Shown here: one piece after another, positions 26,249-36,272 of the stretch
Numbering within the stretch: position 1 is the first letter of the stretch
Layout: the number at the start of each line of letters is the position of its first letter
Source: Paludibacteraceae bacterium
Lineage (GTDB): Bacteria; Bacteroidota; Bacteroidia; Bacteroidales; Paludibacteraceae
Direction of reading: 5' to 3'
Length of the DNA stretch: 43,967 nt
Assembly (NCBI GenBank): GCA_017479885.1
Contig: JAFVBR010000024.1
Span: forward strand, 1-43,967
The notes under the pieces: model-generated
What the model saw: only the letters and a program-made list of their open reading frames with translations
Databases searched by the model: none
What the model was told of the DNA's origin: nothing
Program-made: the position numbers and the translations under genes

Positions 26249-29200
26249 ATGATGAACAGATTGAAAATCTTTACTCTGGCAGCTCTGCTGTTTCTTGCAG
26301 GTGCTGCCCAAGCAAAAGTGATTCGTGGTGTTGTGACTGACCAGACGGGCGAGACCATAATCTCGGCTTCTGTGGTTGTGAAGGGTACTACTATCGGTAC
26401 TGTCACCGACTTTGACGGCAACTACGAACTCGATGTGCCCGAAAGTGCAACCACTCTTGTGTTCTCCTACATCGGTCTGGAGACTCAGGAGGTGGAGATA
26501 ACGGGGCAGGTGATAAATGTGGTACTTAAGGAAAACAGCGAGGTGCTGGAAGAAGTGGTTGTCACCGGTTACGGTACGACCAAGAAGCGCGACCTTGTTA
26601 CCTCCGTGGCATCTGTCAGTGCCGACCAGTTGAAGGATATCCCTGTGACAACAGCCGCAGAGGCGTTGCAGGGAAAACTGGCAGGTGTGCAGGTTACTAC
26701 AACCGAAGGTGCACCAGATGCCGATGTGAAGATCCGAGTGCGTGGCGGTACCTCACTTACCCAGTCGAACGACCCGTTATACATAGTGGACGGTTTCCCT
26801 GTAGCGAGCATTGCTGACATACCTCCTTCGGACATAGCTTCCATGGACGTATTGAAAGACGCGGCTGCCACTGCCATCTACGGTGCCCAGGGTGCCAACG
26901 GCGTTATCATCATAACTACTAAAGAGCCTTCTTCCACCGATGGTGACAAGATGACTCTGCATTTTGACTACACGGGTTATATGGGTTGGAAGAAGGTGGC
27001 GTCAAAATATAACATGATGCACTCCTCCGATTTCATCTTGATGCAGAAAGAATGGGCTCATCTGAACAAGAGTTCGCAGATAGACTCATATTTCTCCCGC
27101 TATTTTGAACCTGACTTTGACAAGACAGGCGGCGGCTTCTACACCATTTCGCAGATTCTCGACTATTGGGCTGACAAGGAGATTGACTGGCAGGACCGCA
27201 CTTTCGGCCTAACAGGTCTCAACAGCAATCATTCCTTCACTGTCAGCGGAGGCAACAAACTTGCCACTTTCTATCTCAACTACAGCCGCATCGACGATGA
27301 GGGTATTCTCTACGGCTCCGACTACGACCGCAACAACCTCTCCTTCAAAGGCAAGTTTGTGCCAGTGAAGGGTCTGACATTAGGTATCACCGCACGCTAC
27401 ACCAACACACGCGTGCTCGGCTCAGGCATGAACACGGCTGAGGATGCAGGCTCCAAGAGCGAGAGCCGCGTGAGAAACGCCATATCATATTCGCCTATAC
27501 CTCTCAACAGCATGGGCGATGCAGCCGATGGCGAAAGCGGGCTGGCTGATGACGAAGAGACCATCGGTTCGCTTTATGACCCCATCACTTCTATCAATGA
27601 TAATTACAAGATAAAGACAGACAACAAGTGGTCGCTCAACGGTTATGTACAGTATCGTTTCCTCAAGGCTTTCACCATCAAAGCCGACTTGAGTTATGAA
27701 AGTCGTGATGTGGAACAGAACCGCTATTACGGTCCCACAACCTACTACAGCCGCTCATCCGTATCGGCATATACCACTGCAGGTCACGGCAATACCATAT
27801 CAACAGACGACAAGACTACACGACTCAAACATACAGGTTCATTCGACTGGAAACAGACGTTCGACAAGAAGCATAATGTTGAACTGTTTGCCGCAGAAGA
27901 GGTGATAATAAGAAAGGCTGAACTGCTCACTTCACGCGCCTACGGCTTCGACAAGCAGCTGACTGGCAAGACAGTGTTTGACCATCTGGGTTCTGCCGAG
28001 GCATACGTCACAACCAACTATGTGAGTCCGAATGACAACATGCTGTCGTTCATAGCACGTGCCGACTATAATTACATGAGCCGCTACTATGCCACTCTTA
28101 CTTTCCGTGCTGATGCCTCCACCAAGTTCAGCCGTGGAAACCAGTGGGGCTATTTCCCGTCTGCCGCTTTTGCATGGAACATTGCGGAAGAGGAGTTTAT
28201 GGGCAATGCACAACGTTTTCTATCGCAACTCAAACTGCGTGCGACATACGGTCTGGTGGGTAACAACAACATTGATCTCGGCTACATCCACCCCGAATAT
28301 CTGGCATACGCAGCCTCGTCAAGCGGTCTGTATTCCACGCAGTACTATATGGGCGGTGCCAACATCATAGCACCCAACGAGAACCTGAAGTGGGAAACCA
28401 CTACCAGCCGCAACCTCGGTATAGACTTCGGCTTCTTCAACCAGCGTCTGAGCGGGTCGTTGGATGTTTACGGCAACTCCACACGTGATTTGTTGCTGCT
28501 GTATCGTCTGCCCGATGGAGGATACAACTACCAGTACCGTAACATAGGCTCCACCCGCAACATAGGTGTGGAACTGTCGCTGACAGGTGTCATACTTGAC
28601 CATCGCGCAAAAGACCTCAGTTACGGACTGACTGTTACTGCCAACCTGGCGCACAACAACACGGTAGTTACCAGCCTCGGCGGTATGAATGAGTATAACG
28701 TGAGTGCCGGTTGCTTCAGCTCCGGCTATGACAATATCGACTATGAATACAAACTTATCCCCGGAGAGAGGGTAGGCAATGTATATGGATACAAGACGAA
28801 CGGCTTCTACACAGCCGACGATTTCGACGGATACACTGTCAAATCCGGTTCCGTAACAGGAGGCGACTTCACAATCAACGGCAAGGCGGTTAGCACTCCT
28901 ATGGGTACGGCACGTCCCGGTATGCCGCGTATTGAGGATACCAATAATGATGGAAATATCGATGCCGATGACCGTACAGTAATAGGTAACACCCAGCCGG
29001 TGCTGAGCGGCGGTTTCAACATCACAGGATTTGTAGGTGGCGACAAGTGGGGCAGGGTTGACTGGAGCGTGAACTTCACATATACTTGCGGAAACAGCGT
29101 TCTCAACCTCTCCGCTCTGGACTACTCCTCTGTAACCGAGAAGACCCGTCTGCGCAATACGAGTGCCGAACTGACAGAGAGATACAGCTATCTTAATGCC

Positions 29201-29581
29201 GACCATAATTATATAGCCTACACGGGTGATTTCGCTGCATACCAGCAGGCTCTGAACGAAGCCAACGTAAATGCAAAGGTGGCTAACCCTGTGGTTACTA
29301 CATTCGCATTGACCGACAAGTTCGTAGAGAACGCAGGTTTCCTGCGTTTGAGCAGTCTCAGTCTTGGTTATTCTCTGCCGCAGAACCTTATTGCCAAGGC
29401 ATATATGACCAACCTCCGCATCTTCTTCACTGCCAACAACCTCTTCTGTGTAACCAAATACTCGGGTGCGGATCCGGAGGTGGACGCACGCAGCAAGAGC
29501 AACCCGCTTGCAACAGGAGTTGATTTTTCGGCTTTTCCCAAGAACCGTTCGTTTAACTTCGGTTTGTCGGTAGGATTCTAA
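26249..29581 (+). CDS. SusC-like TonB-dependent outer-membrane transporter, 1110 aa
   Basis: Start ATG 26249 (or 26252) is chosen because the promoter lies downstream of the longer in-frame start at 26165. A signal peptide (MMNRLKIFTLAALLFLAGAAQA) is followed by a CarboxypepD_reg-like domain (GVVTDQTGETIISASVVVKG), the TonB-box/plug boundary EEVVVTGYGT, and a plug with VRGGTSLTQSNDPLYIVDG, the SusC signature. A 22-strand-type barrel runs to the end, which is FGLSVGF. SusC transporters take up oligosaccharides handed over by a SusD lid. The genes that follow (SusD and a pectate lyase) point to oligogalacturonides or related pectin fragments as substrate. susD starts 41 bases downstream. No ECF sigma or hybrid two-component regulator gene is next to it. 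Confidence 0.95.
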   Translation: MMNRLKIFTLAALLFLAGAAQAKVIRGVVTDQTGETIISASVVVKGTTIGTVTDFDGNYELDVPESATTLVFSYIGLETQEVEITGQVINVVLKENSEVLEEVVVTGYGTTKKRDLVTSVASVSADQLKDIPVTTAAEALQGKLAGVQVTTTEGAPDADVKIRVRGGTSLTQSNDPLYIVDGFPVASIADIPPSDIASMDVLKDAAATAIYGAQGANGVIIITTKEPSSTDGDKMTLHFDYTGYMGWKKVASKYNMMHSSDFILMQKEWAHLNKSSQIDSYFSRYFEPDFDKTGGGFYTISQILDYWADKEIDWQDRTFGLTGLNSNHSFTVSGGNKLATFYLNYSRIDDEGILYGSDYDRNNLSFKGKFVPVKGLTLGITARYTNTRVLGSGMNTAEDAGSKSESRVRNAISYSPIPLNSMGDAADGESGLADDEETIGSLYDPITSINDNYKIKTDNKWSLNGYVQYRFLKAFTIKADLSYESRDVEQNRYYGPTTYYSRSSVSAYTTAGHGNTISTDDKTTRLKHTGSFDWKQTFDKKHNVELFAAEEVIIRKAELLTSRAYGFDKQLTGKTVFDHLGSAEAYVTTNYVSPNDNMLSFIARADYNYMSRYYATLTFRADASTKFSRGNQWGYFPSAAFAWNIAEEEFMGNAQRFLSQLKLRATYGLVGNNNIDLGYIHPEYLAYAASSSGLYSTQYYMGGANIIAPNENLKWETTTSRNLGIDFGFFNQRLSGSLDVYGNSTRDLLLLYRLPDGGYNYQYRNIGSTRNIGVELSLTGVILDHRAKDLSYGLTVTANLAHNNTVVTSLGGMNEYNVSAGCFSSGYDNIDYEYKLIPGERVGNVYGYKTNGFYTADDFDGYTVKSGSVTGGDFTINGKAVSTPMGTARPGMPRIEDTNNDGNIDADDRTVIGNTQPVLSGGFNITGFVGGDKWGRVDWSVNFTYTCGNSVLNLSALDYSSVTEKTRLRNTSAELTERYSYLNADHNYIAYTGDFAAYQQALNEANVNAKVANPVVTTFALTDKFVENAGFLRLSSLSLGYSLPQNLIAKAYMTNLRIFFTANNLFCVTKYSGADPEVDARSKSNPLATGVDFSAFPKNRSFNFGLSVGF

Positions 29582-29622
29582 AAACAGCAGGATACAGAAC
29601 ATACAAAAAAACAGTAACTAAT

Positions 29623-31596
29623 ATGAAAACATCAAGAATAAGTAGATACATAGCATTGGCAGCAACAGTGTTTGCCCTTGTCGGCTGCAATGGTTTCTTC
29701 GACAACAATGCACCTTCATCGGTCACTCCCGAGGATGTGTTCTCCAATCCTACTCTTACCGAACAGTCGCTGGCGGCAGTGTATGAGGTTTTTGGTGAGG
29801 ACCGCGGCTATCGCAACCGTCTGACTTGCGGCTATGCAGGACTCAATACCGACATCGAATACAACCGCAAGAGCAGTAAGGAGTATGCCACCTATCAAAT
29901 CAAGCCTACCAACACCGACCTGTCGAATGCCAAAGGCACCGACCCGTGGGGGCATCTTAATGTCATCATCGAGCGTTGCAACAACATAGTGGACGGAATC
30001 GACAAATACGGCTATGCTGAAGCCGATTCAGCCACAGCCGCCAAGTACGATTATATGAAAGGCGAGGCGCTCTTCCTCCGCTCCTTCGCTCTGCTGGAGA
30101 TGGTTAAGTATTGGGGCGATGTGCCGGTCAATGTCAAGTCATACGACGGAACATCTATTGACGAGGCAACGCAGGGCAAGGTGGACCGTAATGTAGCCTT
30201 TGAGCAGATTCGCACTGACCTCAAACTGGCTGCCGGACTGATGGAGTGGTCGGGCAATGCACAACTGGCTTCCGCCCGCAATGATGTACGCCGTGCAAGC
30301 AAGTCTGCTGCTTTGGCACTGCTCGCCCGTGCTGACCTTATGTATGCCGGCAAGGCTGTGCGTCCGACACAACTGGTGGCAGGAAACAAGGATTATGTGA
30401 TAACCTTTAATGTAGATGATGCAGACAAACGTTATGAACTGTACCAGGAGGTAATGTGGGCATGCGACAGCATTATCCGCAATGAGGACAGCAAACTGCT
30501 TGCTGACTATGCGCAGATATTCAAGAATATATGTCAGGACAAGACCAACTATGCAGAGATGGAGCATATCTGGGTGCTGCCTCTGGCAGACGGGGCGCGC
30601 GGACAGGTGATGAACTACAACTGTGCCAAGTTCAACAGCAACAGTTCCACCAGTGCCGGTGATATAACGATGGGAGTACTCCTGCATAACATAAAATACA
30701 GCGAGTCGGTAAGTTCGAATTTCGCTATGGCAATGGTTCCGACTCTGTTGTTCGACTACGAAGACGGTGACCTGCGCCGTGAAGTTACAGTACTGCCCTA
30801 CAAGTGGAACATAACCACCTCGGGTAGTATAGATGCTTCGCTCCAACGTGCAGAGAAAAGCAAGATGTGCCTCTACCCGCGTATTCAGCAGGATGCTTCG
30901 CAATGGGCTTGCGGCAAGTACCGCATCGAATGGATGGCTCGCGACAACAATAATGCTGATGACGGTATCGACTTCCCCGTAATCCGCTATTCAGATGTGC
31001 TGCTTATGTTTGCCGAAGCAAGTATAGGCAGTTTGGACAACAAAACCGTCACTCCTCTTTCTCCCACGCTTTATACCGGTCAGCAGTGTTTCGACAAGGT
31101 GCGCGAACGTGCTGACGTAAGTGCCAAGACGCTTACTCTGGAGGCAATACAGGAGGAGCGCAAGCTGGAGTTCGCAGGCGAGTATATTCGCAAGTGGGAC
31201 CTGATGCGCTGGGGAATACTCAAGGAGGCTCTCATGAATGCCCGTGAGCGTCTGGACGATCTCAGGGAAAACCATGAGGCACATGTGCTCTACTTCAAGT
31301 ACAAAGAGGACAACTCCTATCTGCAACCGGGTGCAAAAGACTTCAACGGAAAAGATGTGGTGCGTGCCTATGTGATTGAAGAAGTGTATGGCATGCGACT
31401 TGATGAGACCGACGACCAGTCGGGAGAGAGATGGCTCAGTGGCAAGTGCAAGTTCGCCGAGAAACTGGTTGACACCGACTATGTGCTCTACGACTATTCC
31501 GACCCTGAGACCATCAATTCGCATCAGTACTGGCCAATCTTCTCCTCTATTATAGGTGCAAGCAACGGTATTTTGTTCAACAACTATGGATATTAA
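29623..31596 (+). CDS. SusD/RagB-like glycan-binding lipoprotein, 657 aa
   Basis: A lipoprotein signal peptide ends in ALVGC (Cys22). The next residues, NGFFDNNAPSSVTPEDVFSN, are the usual SusD N-terminus. Helical TPR-like segments follow (GEALFLRSFALLEMVKYWGDVPV near 150), and the C-terminal part has the family pattern IEERKLEFAGEYIRKWDLMRWG (written here in part as QEERKLEFAGEYIRKWDLMR). SusD proteins cap the SusC transporter and bind the oligosaccharide at the cell surface. The gene's stop overlaps the start of the pectate lyase gene by 11 bases, so the two should be co-expressed. At 657 residues it is somewhat longer than many SusD proteins. Confidence 0.93.
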   Translation: MKTSRISRYIALAATVFALVGCNGFFDNNAPSSVTPEDVFSNPTLTEQSLAAVYEVFGEDRGYRNRLTCGYAGLNTDIEYNRKSSKEYATYQIKPTNTDLSNAKGTDPWGHLNVIIERCNNIVDGIDKYGYAEADSATAAKYDYMKGEALFLRSFALLEMVKYWGDVPVNVKSYDGTSIDEATQGKVDRNVAFEQIRTDLKLAAGLMEWSGNAQLASARNDVRRASKSAALALLARADLMYAGKAVRPTQLVAGNKDYVITFNVDDADKRYELYQEVMWACDSIIRNEDSKLLADYAQIFKNICQDKTNYAEMEHIWVLPLADGARGQVMNYNCAKFNSNSSTSAGDITMGVLLHNIKYSESVSSNFAMAMVPTLLFDYEDGDLRREVTVLPYKWNITTSGSIDASLQRAEKSKMCLYPRIQQDASQWACGKYRIEWMARDNNNADDGIDFPVIRYSDVLLMFAEASIGSLDNKTVTPLSPTLYTGQQCFDKVRERADVSAKTLTLEAIQEERKLEFAGEYIRKWDLMRWGILKEALMNARERLDDLRENHEAHVLYFKYKEDNSYLQPGAKDFNGKDVVRAYVIEEVYGMRLDETDDQSGERWLSGKCKFAEKLVDTDYVLYDYSDPETINSHQYWPIFSSIIGASNGILFNNYGY

Positions 31597-33040
31597 AAAC
31601 CGTTTCATATTGCTTTCTCTCTCTGTCATGTGGTGTATGCTTTCCGCATGCGGTCCGGGCAATGGCGAGCCTGTGACTGACGATAAGGACAAACAGAGCC
31701 TCGACAAGTTCACCGAACTTGTAGCCGCCTGCTCCGACTGGAAACAGGGTTGCGGCAGCGTGGCTACCGGAGGTGAAGGCTCGGCTACAGTGTACCGCAT
31801 AAGCAGTCTGGAAGACAAAGACCCTTACAAACCCGAGATGGGTACTCTGCGTTATGCTGTGGAACAGACGGGGCCGAGAGTGATAGTGTTCGATGTGGCG
31901 GGTACTATACATCTGAAAGCACCGCTGACTATTTTGAACAGCAACCTGAGTATTCTCGGACAATCTGCCCCCGGACAGGGAATATGTGTGGCAGACTATC
32001 CGATAATAATCAAAAAGGCGAACAATGTCATCCTTCGTTTTATCCGTTGCAGGCTCGGGACTGCCTCGCTTGCCAAAGACCCTGAGACAGACTATGATGC
32101 GCTTTCTGTGAACGACTGCCGCAATATCCTGATAGACCACTGCTCGTTCTCATGGTCGGTTGACGAATGTGTCAGTTGCTACGGCAACGAGAACTTCACA
32201 TTGCAGTACTGTTTCATCACTGAATCGTTGCGCAATGCAGGGCATCAGAGCGGTGCACACGGATATGGGGGCATCTGGGGAGGCAAAAACGCGACTTTCC
32301 ATCATAACCTGCTTGCACATCACGACAGCCGCAATCCGCGGTTCGATCACGACTATGTGGAGAACACATGTCGCGGACCCGTGGACTTTGTGAACAACGT
32401 GGTCTATAACTGGGGCGGCAACTCGGCATACGGCGGAGAGTCTGTAGGTGCACGGCGCAGCATCAATTTCGTGGGTAACTACTATAAGCCGGGTCCTTCA
32501 ACCAAGAACAGCGTGAGTGCGCGTCTGATTGACCCGTGGACCAAGTGCGGCAACTGCTCTGACAAGTATTCGGGCGAGATAATGCCGCCGATGGTCTGGC
32601 TAAGTGGCAACTTGATGTACAACTCCGAGGAAGTGACTACCGACAACTGGAAAGGTGCCACCACCACTGCTGCAAAGTCCGACAAGCGTTTTGCGATGGC
32701 AACTGAATTGCAGATACAGACCGCTCAAGAGGCGTACGCTACCGTACTCAAGACTGCCGGCTGTTCGCTCTCGCGTGACGCTATAGATGCACGTATTGTT
32801 TCCGATGTGGAAAACGGCTCCGGCACACTTATTGATTCTCCCGATGATGCAGGAGGCTGGTGTGCTCTTGATGGCACAAGCGCAATAACAGACGCTGACA
32901 GAGACGGGATAGACGACGGCTGGGAGACAAAGTATGGTCTTGACCCGCAGAATCAGAAAGATGCTCGGCAGGTGACTCTGGTGACGGGATTCACCAATCT
33001 GGAAGTCTATCTATGTGACAAAGTGAAAAACTTATATTAA
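31586..33040 (+). CDS. Pectate lyase-like lipoprotein (polysaccharide lyase family 1 type), 484 aa
   Basis: Start ATG 31586 gives a lipoprotein signal (MDIKNRFILL..., lipobox LSAC, Cys22); a longer in-frame start exists 30 bases upstream but adds no signal. A right-handed beta-helix follows. Family landmarks are GTLRYAV at 86-92, VIVFDVAGTI (99-108), the segment IDHCSFSWSVDE (183-194), and HHNLLAHHDSRNPR (239-252), whose Arg252 fits the catalytic base position. The C-terminus (about 435-470) has DADRDGIDDGWE, a calcium-binding thrombospondin-3-like motif common in these enzymes. It would cleave polygalacturonan by beta-elimination at the cell surface, producing fragments for the SusC/SusD pair. 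Overlap with susD suggests translational coupling. PL1 and related PL9-type folds cannot be separated with full certainty by eye. Confidence 0.88.
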   Translation: MDIKNRFILLSLSVMWCMLSACGPGNGEPVTDDKDKQSLDKFTELVAACSDWKQGCGSVATGGEGSATVYRISSLEDKDPYKPEMGTLRYAVEQTGPRVIVFDVAGTIHLKAPLTILNSNLSILGQSAPGQGICVADYPIIIKKANNVILRFIRCRLGTASLAKDPETDYDALSVNDCRNILIDHCSFSWSVDECVSCYGNENFTLQYCFITESLRNAGHQSGAHGYGGIWGGKNATFHHNLLAHHDSRNPRFDHDYVENTCRGPVDFVNNVVYNWGGNSAYGGESVGARRSINFVGNYYKPGPSTKNSVSARLIDPWTKCGNCSDKYSGEIMPPMVWLSGNLMYNSEEVTTDNWKGATTTAAKSDKRFAMATELQIQTAQEAYATVLKTAGCSLSRDAIDARIVSDVENGSGTLIDSPDDAGGWCALDGTSAITDADRDGIDDGWETKYGLDPQNQKDARQVTLVTGFTNLEVYLCDKVKNLY

Positions 33041-33074
33041 CTCAATATTATTAACAATTAAAAACTCAACAACA

Positions 33075-34583
33075 ATGAAAAAAACATTTCTTTTTCTGGC
33101 AACTGCACTTGTAGTTGCAGTTAGCGTAAATGCAGAAACAATCTTCAGTTGGACAGGTAAGGTTGGTAACATTACTGCCACTGGAACCACCGACATGAAC
33201 AGTTCTGTGAAAATCGACAAAAACATGACCTCTACTCCGTCCATTCAATTCAAGAACGGTTATTCAATCAACGATGAGACCAATGAGCATAGCAACTATG
33301 TGGAACTGACTCTCAAAGAAGGCGGCTTCAAAACAGGTGATGTCATCAAAATTGAATTCTGCTTTAATAACAGCGATGGAACAAAGAAAGCAGTAGTGGG
33401 AGTATATAATACGAAGGGTGAAGAGTTGGTCGCTTCAGGTTTAGGCTTGAATGCCCGTACAGAAGAGGGCTTGACAGCATTCAATTACGAGCTCAAAAAC
33501 GATATGGATACAATTCGTATTGCCCGTGCCAAAGCTGGTAATACAGGTACTCATGTAATCACACTTGATGTTGTTCGTGGAGAAGATGTTGAAAAGAAGG
33601 CGTTGAATCCTTCGTTTTCGGCTGCAGGCGGAACATATTTTGACCCATTTAAACTTGAATTAAGTTCCGCTGACGAGGGTGCCAAGATATTCTATAGAAT
33701 GAATGAAACAGGTGCTTTTGCCGAATATACAGACAGCATTCTGATTGATCAGTATGATGTAACAACAACAGTTGAGGCATACGCTACTCTCGAAGGTGCC
33801 GCTAATTCTGACACTGTTAAAAACGAATATTTCCTCAAAGTGTTTGTTGCACGTCCTGTGTTCAACTATCGTGACAGCCTGATTCTTGCAGGTGTTACTG
33901 CAGAAGATATTCAGATTCAGTCAGGTGATAATGCTACTATCGGAACTTACAATATGGACGGAAAGACAGTTCCTGCTGTGAACTACATCAATAAGAAGAA
34001 TATTGAGGGTAATGACAGTGTAATGATTATTACATTGGCAAAGGCTCCGGGACTGACCTTACAATATAAGAATCAGGATAATAAGGCAAGTGTACTCAAG
34101 TGTGCCGCTGATTTCCTGCAACTCGACTCCAAGAACTTCGAAGTGATAATCGACAATGTAAATCCCGGTGACACCATTGTTCTGGTGGCAACAAGCAAGG
34201 GTACTTCGGCTCCCACCCGTTTTGACCACACATATTCTGCTTCATCATATCTTGACCCCTATCAGCCGGAAGACGACAGCGACCTCTGCTTCACAGACGG
34301 TGATGTCTATACTGAGTCAGGTGCCAAGATTGAAGACAACTACAGCGGCTGGACCGACCTCGTTTACACAGTGCAGGAAGGTCGTCACAAAGTGAAAATC
34401 AAAGAAGTCAACGGTGGCGCACGTATTGCCAAGATTCTTATTGGCGCATATCGCGGAGAACTGACTGCTGTGGAGAATGTGGAGGCTGAGCAGATAAAAG
34501 CCCGCAAGGTGGTTCTTGACGGTCAGATTTATATCCTCAAGAACGGACATAAATTCAATATCCTTGGTGCGGAAGTGAAGTAA
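33075..34583 (+). CDS. Secreted multidomain protein with chitobiase-C-like domain, function unknown, 502 aa
   Basis: A signal peptide (MKKTFLFLATALVVAVSVNA) precedes a beta-rich domain (about 20-170; ETIFSWTGKVG, KTGDVIKIEFCF) that could bind carbohydrate. A region like the chitobiase/hexosaminidase C-terminal fold follows (about 180-255: NPSFSAAGGTYFDPFKLEL and KIFYRMNE). The middle and a second beta-domain (about 400-460) are not recognised. The last 25 residues (KVVLDGQIYILKNGHKFNIL) resemble the end of the 1773-residue protein at 36507-41828. The gene lies 34 bases after the pectate lyase gene and is the last + gene of the pectin operon, so it may be a surface pectin-binding protein. An A-rich stretch precedes its ATG, and it appears more AT-rich than its neighbours. 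Confidence 0.75.
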   Translation: MKKTFLFLATALVVAVSVNAETIFSWTGKVGNITATGTTDMNSSVKIDKNMTSTPSIQFKNGYSINDETNEHSNYVELTLKEGGFKTGDVIKIEFCFNNSDGTKKAVVGVYNTKGEELVASGLGLNARTEEGLTAFNYELKNDMDTIRIARAKAGNTGTHVITLDVVRGEDVEKKALNPSFSAAGGTYFDPFKLELSSADEGAKIFYRMNETGAFAEYTDSILIDQYDVTTTVEAYATLEGAANSDTVKNEYFLKVFVARPVFNYRDSLILAGVTAEDIQIQSGDNATIGTYNMDGKTVPAVNYINKKNIEGNDSVMIITLAKAPGLTLQYKNQDNKASVLKCAADFLQLDSKNFEVIIDNVNPGDTIVLVATSKGTSAPTRFDHTYSASSYLDPYQPEDDSDLCFTDGDVYTESGAKIEDNYSGWTDLVYTVQEGRHKVKIKEVNGGARIAKILIGAYRGELTAVENVEAEQIKARKVVLDGQIYILKNGHKFNILGAEVK

Positions 34584-34617
34584 CAAAACTTCTGCAAACC
34601 CGGTAAGAACCGTATAA

Positions 34618-34651
34618 GAAGAGCGGGCTCTCGAAATGAGACCCGCTCTTC
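34618..34651. terminator. Probable terminator between convergent pectin genes
   Basis: A strong stem, GAAGAGCGGG pairing with CCCGCTCTTC and continued inside by TCTC/GAGA with one bulged base, lies between the + strand gene ending at 34583 and the - strand gene ending at 34701. There is no clear T-run on either side, so it may act from both directions or only as an RNA end stabiliser. Confidence 0.6.
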
Positions 34652-34700
34652 AGTATTCATGCCCGCTTTCCTTGATTATGAAGGTCTGTTGTGGAATTGC

Positions 34701-36197
34701 CTACAACTCCTCTCCGTTCCACATAATGCCGCTCGAGTGTTTTATAGTGTTCTCTTTTGCGGGGGTGATGGTGCAGTTCTTGAATGTCAGGTTCTCGGCA
34801 TAATCGATGCTCATGCCTGTTTTCACTCCGTAGAAACTTACGTTCTCGAAACTCAGGTCATGCACGGGTTTGCCCTTTATGCCTGTGATGTCCACCGCCT
34901 GCTGCGGATTGACGCAAGTGATGTCTTTGAATGTGACATTGCTCCAGTCGGGATAGAAGGCTGTCTTGTCATCGCTGTCGGTGGCTCCTCTGCCTCCTGC
35001 CGAGCGGTCGGCATAGCCTGACTCGAAGAAGATGGCACTCTCGCGTATGTTCTTCATCACTATGTTGTAGCAGTATATGTGCTCGCACCAACCGCCTCTG
35101 CCTGGAGCCGACTTGAAGCGGCAGCCAATGTCAGTGCCGTCGAACATGCAGTCTTTCACTATTATGCGCTGCATGCCGCCCGAAAACTCCGAACCAATGA
35201 CGAAGCCACCGTGTGCGCGGTACACCGTATCGTTGGTGATGAGGAAGTCGCGTTGCGGACCTGCCTGAACACCTTTCTCACCTACGCCGCCCTTCATGCA
35301 GATGCCGTCGTCACCGGCACTCACGTGGCAGCCGGCAATGAGTGCCACCTGCACGTTGCCAGGGTCCATGGCATCGCCGTTCTGTGCCCACCACGGGCAG
35401 TCTATAGTCACGTTCTCGATTATCAGGTTCTGTATTCTGGTAGGCACGAGGTGGAACTTGGGACTGTTGCGCAGCGTCACACCTTCCACTACCACGTTTC
35501 TGGAGTCTGTTATATTGATAAGGTGCGGGCGCATCTTCTCCTGAATCTCTGCAGTGGCGGCAATGTTGGGTATGCCGAGTTCTGGTTTGAGGTTGAACGG
35601 ATACCACAGACGGTAGGTCTTGTCGTCCTGGCGTAGTGTGCCGCCCAGTTCCATCGCTGCGTCCCACACTTCCTGCAGACCGCCGTCACGCACCACTTTC
35701 TTCTCTTTTATCGGGCGCCAGATAAAACCTTGTCCGTCAATCACTCCCTGACCGGTGATGCCTATGTTCTCGCACTTGGAGGCGCGAATGAGTGCGTTGC
35801 ATTTCTTCGAACCGTCACGCGGGTCATTTTTCTGGACGTACAGTTCTTTGTTCTCGGAGAATACCAGCACGGCGCCTTTGCGCAGATTGAGGTCGATGTT
35901 GCTTTTGAGCACTATCGGACCCGTTTTCCATGTGCCGCGGGGAATAATCACGTGTCCGCCGCCCATCTTGCTCAGACTGTCGATAGCGGCTTCTATGGCT
36001 TTGGTGCACAGTGTCTCGCCGTCTGCCACAGCTCCGAACTGGGCAATGTTGAGTGCGTTTTTGGGGAACTCTACCGGTTTAACCTGCTCTATCTCAATCG
36101 GCAGATTACGGTAGTAGTGGCTGTACTTGCTCTCTTGGGCAGAACCGGTTGCTGCAAGCATCGCAGCCAATGCGGTGATGATAAGTTTGTTTCTCAT
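34701..36197 (-). CDS. Polygalacturonase-like glycoside hydrolase family 28 enzyme, 498 aa
   Basis: Start ATG 36197 gives a signal peptide (MRNKLIITALAAMLAATGSA, cleaved before QES). The longer open frame upstream overlaps the promoter. The protein is a parallel beta-helix with GH28 landmarks: NGDAMD (273-278, catalytic aspartate region), AGDDGIC (294-300, paired aspartates 296-297), AHGGFVIGSE (328-337, in place of GHGxSIGS), and CRFKSAPGRGG (359-369, in place of RIK). N-terminal IAQFGAVADG is also typical. It should hydrolyse galacturonic acid linkages of pectin, probably in the periplasm, on fragments imported by the SusC/SusD system. It faces the pectate lyase operon and has its own promoter. 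Exo- or endo-action and rhamnogalacturonan specificity cannot be told. Confidence 0.93.
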   Translation of the reverse strand: MRNKLIITALAAMLAATGSAQESKYSHYYRNLPIEIEQVKPVEFPKNALNIAQFGAVADGETLCTKAIEAAIDSLSKMGGGHVIIPRGTWKTGPIVLKSNIDLNLRKGAVLVFSENKELYVQKNDPRDGSKKCNALIRASKCENIGITGQGVIDGQGFIWRPIKEKKVVRDGGLQEVWDAAMELGGTLRQDDKTYRLWYPFNLKPELGIPNIAATAEIQEKMRPHLINITDSRNVVVEGVTLRNSPKFHLVPTRIQNLIIENVTIDCPWWAQNGDAMDPGNVQVALIAGCHVSAGDDGICMKGGVGEKGVQAGPQRDFLITNDTVYRAHGGFVIGSEFSGGMQRIIVKDCMFDGTDIGCRFKSAPGRGGWCEHIYCYNIVMKNIRESAIFFESGYADRSAGGRGATDSDDKTAFYPDWSNVTFKDITCVNPQQAVDITGIKGKPVHDLSFENVSFYGVKTGMSIDYAENLTFKNCTITPAKENTIKHSSGIMWNGEEL

Positions 36198-36272
36198 TGT
36201 ATATCTGGGTTTTAGTTTTTGTTCTTGTGTTGTAGGGCACAAAATGTGCGCGTATGCCGCTCTATTGAAGTG

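Noticed and set aside
28319-29602. 427-codon open frame antisense to susC
   Set aside because: It mirrors the coding frame of a clear SusC gene, has no signal or domain pattern, and looks like a codon-usage shadow.
30139-31818. Two long minus-strand open frames opposite susD and the pectate lyase gene
   Set aside because: Their translations are Cys/His/Arg-rich without domain features; the + strand genes are well supported.
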